A DNA stretch of 64,000 nucleotides from Rachycentron canadum (lineage: Eukaryota; Chordata; Actinopteri; Carangiformes; Rachycentridae). The notes beneath the pieces are model-generated. The model ran no database searches and was not told the origin of the DNA. It saw only the letters and a program-made list of their open reading frames with translations. Position 1 is the first letter of the stretch. Each line of letters begins with the position of its first letter. Shown here one piece after another: positions 11,335-23,580 of this stretch. The stretch is taken from NCBI GenBank assembly GCA_038496675.1, contig CM076652.1, forward strand, positions 2,013,430 through 2,077,429, given 5' to 3'. The position numbers and the translations under genes are program-made.

Positions 11335-14300
11335 CTACTTTCTGCGGCGAGCGGCGGCTCCCTTCTTGCTGCTGTAATACGAAAAAACAAAGGGAAAAGG
11401 GGAAGAACGACGTCAGAGCCATGGTTTCGTGGTTTCTGAACCTTCATTCGACAGGGGACAGCTGACGACTGTGCAGGCTGAAGTTTCAAAGTTTCAAAGG
11501 CTATCGTGGGTTTGGTGCCTTGATATTTAGCATTTTGCATTAGCGTGTCCGTTAGCATGTCGTCCCCTCAGAAAATAAGCTTAAAGGTAAATGTTTTTAT
11601 TATTTATATATTTATCTGACTGTTTAAATCCTTTAAATAATTTTTCTTTCACCTCAGAAAAGATACTTCTAGTTTATTGCTTTTTTAAGGTTCACATATT
11701 TATCTGATTATCATTGTCTAGCTAGCTAACATGGCTAATAGCCGTTCTGCTCCTGTTTCCAAATATACAAGTAGAATTTCACTAAATACTTTTCTTTGTG
11801 CAAAAAACAACGACAAAACAACCTAATGTGAAACATTAGGCTTCAGTTGGACGACACCCTTGATGTGAGAAAAGCTAAACATCCAGCCTGCGACGCGACA
11901 TCAGACGTCCCCGTTGACTCGGACACGGATCGGGATCAGCGACGGTCTCATGCTGCACTTACCTGCACAGACTGAATCACTACTGAGTCCAACAGTCACT
12001 AACGTAACATGAATATCTGCACGGTTACTGTCGTTCTCACACAGTGCAGGTATGAAGGGAAGGACCCTGACCTCAGCTCTGAAAAAGGATGCATCGCTTT
12101 GGGTCAGAAATGTCTTTCTCATGTTTTCTGACGGCAGCTCAGCGAGGCTGGTAACAGTCCAGGTCCCAGTCGGTCAACTGGTGCTGCTGCGTTCCCATTG
12201 TTTTAAATGTTGGCTGGGATCCATCCTTTTTCAATGGGAGCACCAGGGAACGTCCCTCACATCCTGATGACATCAGTATGTTTACAGTTTTATTGAAAAG
12301 TAATTATCCAATGGGGACATTAGAAAAATAACACACAAAGCTTTTGGGACGTTAGAGAAGCAACAAACAAAACAAAACAAAGACACACGGAGGCAAACAG
12401 GCGGTCTAAAAAACACTGGTTTGGAAAATCTGGGAGATCGTTAAAATCATTTTTCTACCATATGAACAAAGGTCCATTAAGTTTTAGACACATTTGAGGC
12501 AATTTTTCCATTAGCCTGGCTAGCTTTTAGCTAATTAGCATGTGACAATGTTTTAATGCCTCAAACTCTGACCCGCCAAGGGAATTTCTTATTTATTGGT
12601 GGCTCCACAGTCAAGTTTGTGAAGACAAACTGCTGCTTTTGCGTATTTCCAGACAAACAAGTGAACACAATAAACACAACACGTACGACCTCAGGTGGAT
12701 GGAGGCCCGGTCCTGTACCGTGATGGTGACTTCCAGGCGGTTTGGAGTGGGTTTGGGTCTGAACGCTCGGTGGTGGCGTTAGTGAGGGTTGGGTGGTGCG
12801 TTTATGGCTTTTTTGAATCAGCGTAAATATGGACTGTTGTGGGTTTAAAGGGTCTTATCCTGAGACTTGAAATGTTTCAAAATGTCGGATTTAGGCTGCT
12901 GGTGTGAACGTAAAGTGAAACTGTGAGTGAATGTCTGATTGATCTAAACAGATTATATGTATTATACATGTCCATCAGTTTGCTGCCATAAACAGACATA
13001 AACTGTCTCAGATGTTATAACAGTTATGTCTTGTTGAGGGAAAGGGTTGTGATGTTCACCCAGTTAAATGGAGTTAAGCGGAGTTATGTTTTCAGATTAC
13101 TGGGTGTCAGTGAACGCAGCAGCGACAGTACTTACTGCTTCTGCAACTCATCAATGCGATTCCTGTATGTGAGCACCTGAAAAACGACACAGCAGCAGCT
13201 TTAACACACAACAGGACACGTTTACCTCCGAGGACTCCCTTCTCTTCTCCGTAACAGGCTCCGTGGGGCTGAAAGCTGCAGGCTGAGGCATCATGGGAAA
13301 CCAAGGCGGGGCGGTTGGGGCATGCATGTGATCAGATTATGTGAACTGAGCTTCATTATCTTGTATCTTTGACTGAATTTTGCCCCTGATGGTGATTTTC
13401 TGATCGTGAAAACGCCCGCCGTAGTTTCCCAAAGAGAAACATTGGTTCAGAGACATTCGGCCTCTGCTCGGCTCTGAAACCTCAACAGACTCGTACTTAC
13501 CTGTCTGACCCCTCGCTCACAACACCTGACACCCAACGCCACCTTTACACTTTAGATAAATCAAAGCTGAAGAGTTTGATTCCAAAATGACACCGTTAAT
13601 GAAATGGCAGCCATTGCCGGTGTAACAACGGCGCAGTTTTTAAATTCACGTACAGTTTATTTAAGTCGCGTACGGAAGCTCGCGGCTGCCATAAATGAAT
13701 TACTTTAAGAATCTCATCATAATGGAAATACTGTAATGACCAAATTCTGGCCCTGAGTCAGCAGAGGTAACAAAAATATGGATTTAACCTTGATGAGCTA
13801 ATGCTAAAAATAACCACATTAAAGACACAGGACATTTGACTCTGACGTCACTTTTGGAAACAAACCCTTCAGTTTTCTCTCCCCGTGTTTGTGGATGTGT
13901 CGCGTCCTGTCTCGACCAGAGGCGGCGCTCTGGTTCCCTGAGCTGCCTTCATGCTAACATGCAGCGAGCCTGAGGAGGGCGGGCTGACTCCCTGCTCAGC
14001 TCTACTTACAATTTACTGAGCTCCTCCACTCTCTTACGCAGGGTTGTAACCTGGAGGGAATCAAAGAGCAAGTCAAGGGTTCAAATCCAGAGGTGGTGGT
14101 CGCCTCAGGACCACAAGGACCAACACAACTACAGGAACAACGCCACCGCTACAGTCTCAGATTGGAGCTTTTCAGCCTCTAAATTAAAAGTGCTTTTCCT
14201 TATAATTAAATCAGAAGGTAAATCAGGTGACGTGATTTGTTAAATTCACAGCAACGGATCGCAATGAAATATACATTTTCCAAGAATAGAGGGAGGAGGT

Positions 14301-17300
14301 ACGTACCCACACACAGCTGTGGATTAACATTTTAATTGTTAAGCACAGTTTAAAAACAGCTTTGAATGAATCTTAACCTTAATAATTTGTCAATTCCCCA
14401 TAAAATTTTGGACTTAATTTGAATTTAAGTCGGTGATTTGTATTTTTGTAAATTTGGCCTCCGGATTCAATTTGCTAATAAATGATAAGCTTTTAACATA
14501 TAAGTAATATATTAAATGTAATAATGCATTTATACACACACAATGTAATAAAGTGTATTATAAATGATAAATATTTGTAAATGAACTGTTACTTCCATGA
14601 AGTAAATGTAAGATATATACAATAAATAAAATAAAAACAATGATTATTATTATTATTATTATTTTATATTAATTTAAATTTTAAATGTATAATGTTCATT
14701 AACTCTTGCAAATGTGTGAATGAAGCCAGAAAACGCACATAAAAATTTTAAAGGAATAAAAACTAAAAACAACAACGTGTTTGTGAACGTGGGGAATTCA
14801 ACCTGAGGCTCAGGGACCTTATCGAGAGTCATTGTGACGTGACACCAGGGACGGACTCTCACCTCGTACTTCTGCCTCTTCAGTCTCTCCATGTGGTCGA
14901 ACTTCTCAGACTCCAGCTGGCACATCCAGTCATGCAGCTCGTTGATCTTGTCCCTGCGGGAAGCACGTGAGGAAAATTTCCCATGATGCATAGAGTGATG
15001 CGTTTAACCAGCAATGGAGGAAGTATTCAGATCCTTATATCACACAGTAAAAATACCCTGTGTATTAAAAGTACACTCAGAAAGATACTTCAAAATACTT
15101 CAGATTTAAAGGGACTGAAGGAGAAAAGGCCCCGGTGTCAGTTATATAGAAGTTCAATATATTATAGTACATTTTATCATTAGATTATTATCATGCCTGA
15201 ATGTTACAGTTGTTTTATTTTATATAAAGAAATAAAAAAATAGATATTTATCAATATCATTGCCAATTCAGTTTCCTTTCACAGTATTATTGTACCTCTA
15301 ATTCTACTCAACCACAGTACTTGAGTAAATATAGTTAAATATATTTATATTTGCTATATATGGACAATAGAAATGAATAGTGTGGACTCATACTTCAGCT
15401 TGTCTTCGTTCAGATGGTCAATGTTGAGTTGCTTGCGCCTGGCGGCCAGGATCTTCTTCTTCTTCTCTCTCTCAGTCTCTTTCTTTCCTCCTCTCTTCTG
15501 GTCAGCCTGTTCAAACAGTGCAGATGTTAGCAGCTGTACAGAAAGCGAGGCACCGGCGCCACCATGTCTGCAGTAGCCTGGAGATGCCAGGCGGTGTACT
15601 GACTCTCTGCAGGTGACTGCTGTAGTTGGAGCCCATGCTGGACAGAGCCGACTTCTTCTTGGCCTCCTCCTCTGCCTTCTTCTTGGCGTCAGCCTCCTCC
15701 TTGATCCGCCTCTCCTCCTGGTTCGCAAAAAAACACGTCAGAGTGAGACCTCCGAGCTACAACCACCACCCAGACTCCAAACCATCACAGGAAACAGGAG
15801 CAATTTAAACTACAACGCCACAAGTTATGATACAAAACTCACAAAGCATTTTCATTTTCAGGATTTTAAAAAGTCAATTTGATGAAGAGCCAGAAATTAA
15901 ACAGATAGAAAGAAAGTAACTGCAGACGGACTCTTCTAATTGAAGCTGCTGAGATGAAATGCTGATGAATAAAGCGGGGTCGGTGAACGCACCTCACGTC
16001 TGGCCTGGCGCTCCTTTTCCTTCTCAGCGCGGACCCTCTGCTGCTCGGCCCTTTCAGCACGACGCTTCTCCTGCGGGACGACCACAAACACAGCGTCAAG
16101 GGTTTCATCCGACACAACTTACACCACCACGTCACACAGCGAGGTGGACACGCAACTGCAACCGACCGGCTGGATGCAACCAAACCTGAAGGAAGGTTTT
16201 AACTTAGGAGTCTGGGGCCTCACAGACTTCAACCTGTTTTAAAAACCTCAGTTTAATCATAAAAACTATGACTAAATCTGCGTTTTGGCTTCTGAGACAC
16301 AGCTATAACTTATTCAGGCCTTTGTTTCCTCCAGAGTCAGTTACCGCAACACTTTCCTCACTGGTTTACAAAATAAAACCTGAAAACACTTTTGAAAACT
16401 AAGAGAAGAGAGCACATCACTCACATCAGCACATCACTTCAATTCTGAGTTTGAGTCATTTTCTACAATAATAACTAATAATAGTAACTTAATAAAAGGG
16501 CGACAGAGACAATAAAAGCTAATAAGTAATGATAATAAATGAAAGTAAAGAAGACGGTTTGAGCCCTGAATATATCTGTGTATCTGTGGACAGTGCTGCC
16601 CCCTGGTGGAACCAGGTCAAGTCAAATCAAATGAAACTGGCTTTAAGAAGAAGCTAAAAACTGCTCTGTTCTCCACTGCCTTCATTTAATCCCGTTAATC
16701 CCACTCTTTAATTACATATTATCTGTTTATACATTTATCTGTGTTTTCATGCTGTTCCCTTATTGAATAACCTCAATATTTTTCTATAATATATAAACTT
16801 AGTGGAATATTTGGTCATTTGTTTTCCATAAAAGATGATTTCATATTACTGAGGCAGGATGTGGCATTTATTTTGTCTCATTCAAGTGAATGTCCACAGA
16901 AAATATTAAAACCAGCGATTTCATACATTAATTATAACTGATTCATTTAGTTGTGTGTATGTGTGAAAACTCACAATCCTCTCCTTGAGGGCGATCAGCT
17001 CCTCCTCCTCCTTCTTCCTGCACTCAAAGTGAGCATCGATCAGGGCCTGCAGCTCGATCAGATCCTTGTTCTGACGTTTCTTCTGGATGTCCTGCAGGAC
17101 GGAGGCACGCAAACAACAACTCAGACCCCGACGCCGCACAACAAATCAACAGGAATCCTTCATGTTGTCACTGCAGGTCAACTCACATCAAAGTCCACTT
17201 TCTCACCATCTGGGATCTTAGGAGCGCTGGGCCTACGAGAGAGCGTGTGACCCTTAACTGCACCGAAACATGGCTGATTTTTTGTTGTTCAGATTAAAAT

Positions 17301-19873
17301 GAAAAATAAATCATTTCAGCTCAGATTAGATGAGAAAGACACTTACTTGAACTTTGGCTTCTCCTCTGCGGGTTAGAAAATGAAGAGGGGACAAGTACAG
17401 GTCATTGGGTTAGAAACAAAGCAGATTATGTAAAATTCTCTCAGGCATTAAACTGGATTAAAATGTATGGTTTTGGGTTGATATGATAGATTAGCTCAAG
17501 ATTAAAAATTAGAATTATCGCCTTGTTTATCAGTTTTTTAAGTTGAGGTTAGAAATGACAGAGAAATGAGAGCAAACAAATGAAAACTTCACATTTATAC
17601 CTAAAGAACAGAATCAAACAGCTGTAAACAGGGGATTGTGAAGTTTAGGGAATATCAGAGTGCCATTTTGCTTTGAGTGCAAATCAAAGAGAAATTAACA
17701 TCAGATTTTTCACAAACCTTAGTCCGCTGCTTTTTGTCTAAAAAGCTGCCGAAAGTGATTTTTATTCACCTTCTTTTTGTTTTTGGCTTGACCCCGAAAC
17801 TGTTTTACACAATCATGACATAATCTTTTTTCCCCAGTTCCTTCTCTTGTTTTCTAACCCAGATTCTGGCGGCTCCATGCCATGCAGATGCAAGAGCGTC
17901 ACGGTGGGGTCGCTCGCACAGTGAAGCACGATGTTAGCGTTTCATATTCTTTCACCCTTCTTCCCCACTAGCAATTTTAATTCATCTTAAAACTCACATA
18001 ATCGGTGGCTAAAATTGTGCCTATTTGTATAAGTTTTTATTGATCAGGTTCATTTTTCTTGGGATTTCGACTCAGTGCCAATCAGGCAGGCCTTGGGGTG
18101 GATTTCAGCAGACGGATCAAATTTGTTCCCTGACTACAGACGTCAGACCTTCCAAAACCAGAATGACAGATTTGTCTTTTTCAGATTTGTCAGAAGTTTT
18201 TTTTTTTTTTTTTTTTTGAAAAAAATCAACATACCTTCCTCTTCAACAGCCTCTGCATGCAGCAAGCATCGAAAACAAAAGCAGAACAGACAACAGCGTT
18301 AGCGGGGGCGCACTGGGACCAGCTACATTAAATACAGCAAATGTAATACAGTCAGTCTGCTGCAGCTACAGCATCTGTCGTCACTCACTCGGAGGTGAGG
18401 GGGAATATTTTAATATTTTAATTACCGTAAATTCTCAAATAAGTTTCCAATAAGACCAGCTAGCTACCACATACAAATAAAGGCTGGGTAAAATACATGA
18501 AAAACAAAAAAAATAACTAAAACTTGGAAGTAATTGGAAAAAAACGAGAAAAGACCTCAAGGACCTCGGTCAGTATTTGAGAATTTACGACCACATAAAG
18601 TCTTGGTTTGTTCAGGTTTGATCCCTTTAACATTTGACCCTGCATTCATGTGCTATTGGTGGTTTCAGAAAGTAAAACCTGGATTTAGGTAGAAATCTAT
18701 GATGCGAGTACAGTTTTCTTCATCCACATGGCAGAAGATTACAGTTTATTTAGTATTAGATGCTGAGCCCCGTATAGTTTTAGTTCTCGTATTCAGTCAA
18801 ATTGTCATTAAAACCTTTTTTTTAGCACATGAATACAACATTGACTTTAATTCAAGAGCATTGGCGCATTAAGATGAAGATGTGACAGTGATTTCCATTC
18901 GGAAAATCTAGCTAGAAAAAGATGAAATCTGCAACACCATCTTTTTCTCTTCATAGATTAAATTCTATATTTTCATGCTAAGCTGTAAATGTTATTCCTT
19001 TAGAATAGGCAGCTAAACACACAGGGTATGAATTTAAACTGATGTTCTCCTTCATCAGATGTCAAAATAATGATAAAGCAACCATGTACGCCAAATACAA
19101 GTACTCAGAGTACATGTGGTACAGTAGTATAAACAGGGTTAAACTGATAAAAGAGGCCAATATTTATCTTTTCTTACAATTTAAACCAACATAATCGTTG
19201 TACAATAAATTCCCTGTGTTTGCAGCATTAAACTATGAATGCTAAGCTTTTAGCTATGGCAGGCTAAGTTGCTAATTATTAACAAGTATTATCTAAAGTC
19301 CATGGTTTGAGGGATTAGCAGAGTTCCATGTTTATTATTATTATTATTATTATTATCATTATTATTTATAAGATGAACAAAAAGTTAAATACAATAATAT
19401 AAAGCTAATTACGTCCAATAATACTGACATGTGTCTTGATTGTTTAATGAATGAGTGAATTAATTTTCATAAAGTTTTTTATCAGAAAATGAAAGAGATT
19501 GAAAACAGAAAGCTAATTGAACAGCAGCTGACCAAAGAGAAGCTAACTGAACAGAAATCTAATTAAACAGAAGCTAACATACATGTGGGGCAAATACATA
19601 GAAAAATATTGGCCTTCTCATATTAGTCTCAGCTAATTATAAAACCATCATCTCTAGGTATGAAAGAAAATAAGAGACATCCCAACTTGCGGCCTTTTGC
19701 TGTATTAGCAGGCTGTTTCTGACTGTCCAGAGGTGAAAGGAAGGTAGCGTTAGCATTAGCAGACATGGTTTGTATGTTTTATTAGCTGGGGTCTGTCCCC
19801 CTTCCCCCCTCCATGCCACATACCTTCAAACTCAGGCTCAGGCTCTGGTTCTGGTTCTGGTTCTACCTCTGGT

Positions 19874-19907
<34 letters not shown>

Positions 19908-21367
19908 CCTCTGCCTCTGCCTCTGGCTCAGGGGCCGACTCAGGGGCCACCTCTACTTCCTCTACTACCTCCTCTTCTACAGCTACACAACATGCAGCGA
20001 GTCACCAGGGGAGAGGAAGGGCGGTGAGAGGGGTTAATGGAAGCAGGAGAAAAGGGAGAAAGGGAAAGAGGTGGTTGGGGTGAGTAGATGAAAGGGGGAG
20101 ATGTGATGTGAGACATGAGGAGATTCGTGGTTGTGGACAGTTTGGAGGAAACTGCCACCAGATGGCACTGAAGCAGGTGAGACAGCAAGCAGTTAAAGAA
20201 GTGAAAAGGTCAGTTATTGATGGTCAGTCACTGAAGGATGAAGTGGGATTGGTTCCTGGAAATTCCTGCACTGCAACACAAAAAGATCCAGACTCTATCC
20301 TGACGCCATCGACCTACGTTTTCAACCTGTGTCGTTGCATTGATCTTGAATACGGTTAGTGTAAACCAGCATGCCCGAGGAAAGTACATGTGGAGGTAAG
20401 AACACACATCTTCAAAAGTGACCAACAAATTAGTATCAGTGACGTGAGACTTATCATCCGGAGTCTGCAGGCTTCATCTTACCATCGTATTCTTCACGTC
20501 CGTCCGAGAAAGAAAGGAGCAGAAGAACATTAGGAAAAGATCCCATTTGTACCCATTTTGACAGAATACAAATTCAAAATGTGGGTACACTGGGGATCCA
20601 TGCTATGCATACACAACACAGTCCTCCGGGGCTGATCGGGACTGAAGCGGCTTTAAAAGTTCACCAAAGTCGCTCTTTGTTTCATCTGAAAGCGCGACCA
20701 GCTCAGGAGGACTGTCCTGTTGCCGATGGACATGCAGAGCTGCAGGACGCGTTGCCAACAGGTCAGTGCTCGACTTGTGCAATTTAGATTTCGTGAGGTT
20801 CAGATTCAGACGTCTGCACAGCGTATTCAACACTGTCCCGTTGCCAGAGTTGACGCCTGCAACCATGCTACAGCGGAACGAAAATATATGTGCAGATTTG
20901 CTTCAGGAAAAAGAGCATTATTGCACAACTTGAATCTGGAGGAGTCAAGCCAAACCTGCAAACATACGAATTTTATCCAGAGCAAATAACTTTCTACGAG
21001 GGATGGAAAGTCAAGTTAGGCAGGATTCAGAGATAATACTTGGATTTAACATGGAACTCTGGACTGTAGTTGGACCTAACTTTTGTAGGGATTTAACGTC
21101 TTTTCAAAGGGAAGAACAGGTGCTACTTACCCTCGACCTGATCACTGCAAGACAGAAGGCAAAGAAATTTGATTTAGACTCAAAGATATTTATCAAAAAT
21201 AAGCTTCACTACAAACACTAGTTTGGGAAAAGACAATCACCACGATCTAATAAGTAGACCTTAAATTCAGGATTTGTTTTTCCCAAACTGCTCACTCCAG
21301 CAGCTCAAAGATTTTGAATTTGTAGATAAAAATGTGAATTGACTTACACTTCCTCTGTGTCAGACAT
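11335..21367 (-). CDS. tnnt3: Troponin T, fast skeletal muscle
   Basis: Troponin T ties the Ca-sensing troponin complex to tropomyosin on the thin filament. Coding exons on the - strand: 21367-21348 (MSDTEEV), 21144-21131, 20491-20483, 19976-19824, 18252-18235, 17365-17347, 17232-17187, 17091-16975, 16070-15993, 15717-15604, 15506-15394 and 14953-14863. Then comes one of 14050-14010 or 13176-13136, and finally 11371-11335. All junctions are GT/AG, phases join, and the sum is 870 nt (289 residues). Recognised parts: acidic N-terminus (1-72), PKIPDGEKVDFD, tropomyosin-binding DIQKKRQNKDL and KKEEEELIALKERI (94-132), ADQKRGGKK and LNIDHLNEDKL (197-233), and the TnC/TnI-binding C-terminal coiled coil. 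The gene ends SKKGAAARRRK instead of the usual GGRWK. The smallest N-terminal exons (14, 9 and 18 nt) are the least certain; they fit typical TNNT3 alternative microexons. Confidence 0.92.
13136..13176 (-). CDS. tnnt3: tnnt3 mutually exclusive exon, form B (VLTYRNRIDELQKH)
   Basis: 41-nt exon with a TTTTTCAG acceptor and GTAAGT donor. It has the same length and phase as 14010-14050, so either one joins exon 14953-14863 to the last exon. Its final CA joins C of the last exon to give His. It corresponds to one of the alternative C-terminal exons (16/17) known in vertebrate TNNT3, which tune Ca sensitivity. Confidence 0.85.
14010..14050 (-). CDS. tnnt3: tnnt3 mutually exclusive exon, form A (VTTLRKRVEELSKF)
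   Basis: 41-nt exon with a CCCTCCAG acceptor and GTAAGT donor. Its final TT joins C of the last exon to give Phe. Using both 41-nt exons together would shift the frame, so they must alternate, as in other vertebrate fast TnT genes. Confidence 0.85.
16600..16800 (+). mobile_element. Possible short LINE tail in a tnnt3 intron
   Basis: Contains a phrase that would read KTALFSTAF-like (near 16655-16685), resembling LINE 3' ends, followed by AT-rich DNA. Too short and decayed to classify. The other tnnt3 introns longer than 300 bases show only AT-rich unique sequence, TTA microsatellites (near 14648-14663 and 19334-19360) and a T run at 18198-18217. Confidence 0.3.
19824..19976 (-). CDS. tnnt3: tnnt3 Glu-Pro repeat exon (residues 15-66)
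   Basis: A 153-nt exon with phase 1 at both ends, so it can be skipped without a frameshift. It encodes an acidic run starting EEEVVEEVEV, then APES/AP, three EA and about twelve EP dipeptides, ending EFE. A TGTAG acceptor and GTATGT donor border it. The DNA is a purine-biased 6-bp-type tandem (GAGCCA/GAACCA), so the peptide repeat grew by tandem expansion. Mammalian TNNT3 has a Glu-rich N-terminus here but not a long EP run. Confidence 0.85.
20003..20107. repeat. Polypurine tract in a tnnt3 intron
   Basis: About 100 bases of almost pure G/A on the + strand (pyrimidine in the tnnt3 sense), 27 bases upstream of the Glu-Pro exon acceptor in the direction of transcription. It could act as an extended polypyrimidine tract; that is inference. 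Confidence 0.6.
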
Positions 21368-21388
21368 GGTGACAGTGGACTTTGCAAC
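21348..21388 (-). other. tnnt3: tnnt3 first coding exon with short 5' UTR
   Basis: A TTGCCTCCAG acceptor ends at 21389 and the exon runs 41 nt, with ATG at 21367 in a favourable CACCATGT context. So the translation start lies in exon 2 and a non-coding first exon must lie upstream (higher coordinates), as in other TNNT3 genes. Confidence 0.75.
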
Positions 21389-23426
21389 CTGGAGGCAAGA
21401 GAGAAGAGAAGAACTTAGAGTCTGTCTGCAAGGAGCGAGTGAGCGGCTCTGCTGTATTAATAGCTCGGGATTAAGTTGCAGATGTCTTAAATATCTTCTG
21501 CCTGCCCCACCCTGACCAAACCCCACCTGCTGGCCTGCACATATTTTACGGCCGGCCCTAAAAATTAAAAAGAAAATCTGTATTCTTCATAAACAGTCAT
21601 TTAAACCAAACATTTAGTTTTAAGTGTATCACAGGGGAAACGTTACCAAAATCTAAAAAAGTCACACGCAAACATCTTTGGTTTATAATTAGCATCAGAC
21701 TTTGGAGTGAAATTTGAGCCTCGTTCCTGAATCTGCTTCACTGATGATAAGTGAGAAGGGAGCCAAACATAGAGTTGTGCCAATGGTCTGTTTTCAACTG
21801 CTGAGAGAAGATTAATGTTGCAGTTGGAGGCCAAAAAAAAAAAAAAAAAAAAGCGAGACTTTCGTGGGGGTCATGGTAAAGGTCAACCTCCTGCCCTCTC
21901 CCATCCCTCTGCATCCATTTGGCCTCAAAGGTGTTAAAGACATTTTATCTTTAGAAACACATTCAGCTCAGCTCTTAAATGCCTTTTCCAAATTCTCTCA
22001 CATCTAAAATCATTCTCAGACTACGACGGTGGAATTCAGTTGTAAAATCCCAGACTCTGGATCCTGGGTCTGATCGAAAACCCTGCGATGATAAACACAC
22101 ACGACCTGAATTGATCCATAATTTAATCTTTTTGTGATTACAGTTCGGATTAGTTGCCCATTAGCCTCATTAGCGTGAGGCAACCACGAAGGCGTCCCGA
22201 AATCACAACTATTTCCAGCAGACAGCTGCGCCGGTCCCAGATCCAGTTTCACTGTATCTGATGTTGGAAGATTGGGTTCGTTCCCCTGGACCACAACCCA
22301 TAATTCCACCTTCATTTCCTTATCTGGCCGTCTCGCTCTCACATGGTTCCTTCAATCATCTTCCCAAGGCTCCCTGCTGACAGAGGCCACTTTGCTCGAG
22401 AATTAAAATAAACCCTGAAAGGAAGCTGTGAAGGTTAAACCTCTGATGTCTGACTTCCTCGTATTTCTTCCTTGAATATTGTAAACTGCTAATTTGTGTT
22501 TACACCATGATGTAATATTGATGCCGAGGACCGAATACTCCAAATTTAGATAATTCCTTTACATCCAGTCTGGAGGTTCTTGGCTCCTGTTCAAGATGTT
22601 AAAGTGTTTATCCCCATGCTATGTGCACTTTAATGTACACACATGCCACAGCCAATTACAGCTCCACACTGGACACATCAACAAAGAAAAACTCAACCAA
22701 TAGAATAGTTTTCATCCAAGAAAACTCACAGCAACTTCAAATATTACAAATCAGCCATGGAGATTCATTGCCGCTGTTGTCATGATGTTACATAACTCAT
22801 TAGTATCATCTTCTGTTTCCTGAAGTGGAAAGCTGCTTTGAAGTCTTTAAGCTATCTGTAAATCCCTCAGGTATGAGCCTCCACTGGGTCTCTGGACTCA
22901 GACCAAACTGGCACAAAAACAACAACAAAGTCCCTTGAGACAACATCTCCTGCTCCCACACGACAGCCTGGCACTTTCAAACCTTTTAATCTCAGTTAAT
23001 CATTTTACAAACTCTGCAAAAATAATCCAGCTTCTCTGCTCATTTTGGAGACTGAGCGAGGTGCTTATCTGCTGCCATCAAGCAGTAACACAAACTAGAT
23101 TTCATTGTGACTGAGCTCAAACACAAAAGCATCAAACTCTCGGTTTCCTCTGTGATCCACTATCTGTCCGTTTTTTGGTAACACAACTGCTCCCCTCTCA
23201 CCCATGACCTCGGCAGCAGCCTCTGCTAGTCGTGACAGTGATTTTAAAACATGTGGACTCAGCTGTCCTCAGTTTGGGTGATGTTTGGGGACATTGCACT
23301 GGAGCTTCCTATGCTCTCTACCACTCACACTCCCATTCTCCCTCTCCCCTCTTCCTTACCTCAGAAAAGCTGAAAGAAGTGAGCTCCCTGCTGGCCGAGA
23401 CAGGCTGTAAGGTTCTGCAAACTTAC
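21389..23426 (-). other. Probable tnnt3 intron 1; no gene seen
   Basis: Unique AT-rich sequence with an A run at 21833-21852. Short open frames on both strands match nothing I recognise. Confidence 0.5.
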
Positions 23427-23580
23427 CGCGCTGATTATGTCCTTCTGTTATAGTGACACTCGATCTGCTTGGCCTCCCCATTGGCCGAGAAGCCGGGCCG
23501 GAGGCGAGGCCGGGCCGGAGGCGGGGCAGGGTCCATGACATCGGTCGCGCCCCCTCCCACCGCTGGCACTCAATAAGGAG
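23427..23580 (-). promoter_or_regulatory. Candidate tnnt3 promoter and non-coding first exon
   Basis: A good donor (GCGCG then GTAAGT in the - sense) ends a possible non-coding exon at 23427. Behind it lie a TATAACA-like sequence near 23447-23453, a CCAAT-type box (CCATTGGCC on +, about 23477-23485) and a GC-rich stretch with a near-repeated GCCGGGCCGGAGGCG unit (about 23490-23530). The TATA-like site is too close to the donor to be the TATA box of this exon, so the start site is unclear. Confidence 0.35.

Noticed and set aside
19813..20037. Trp/Leu-rich + strand frames resembling membrane proteins
   Set aside because: They are antisense readings of the Glu-Pro repeat exon of tnnt3.
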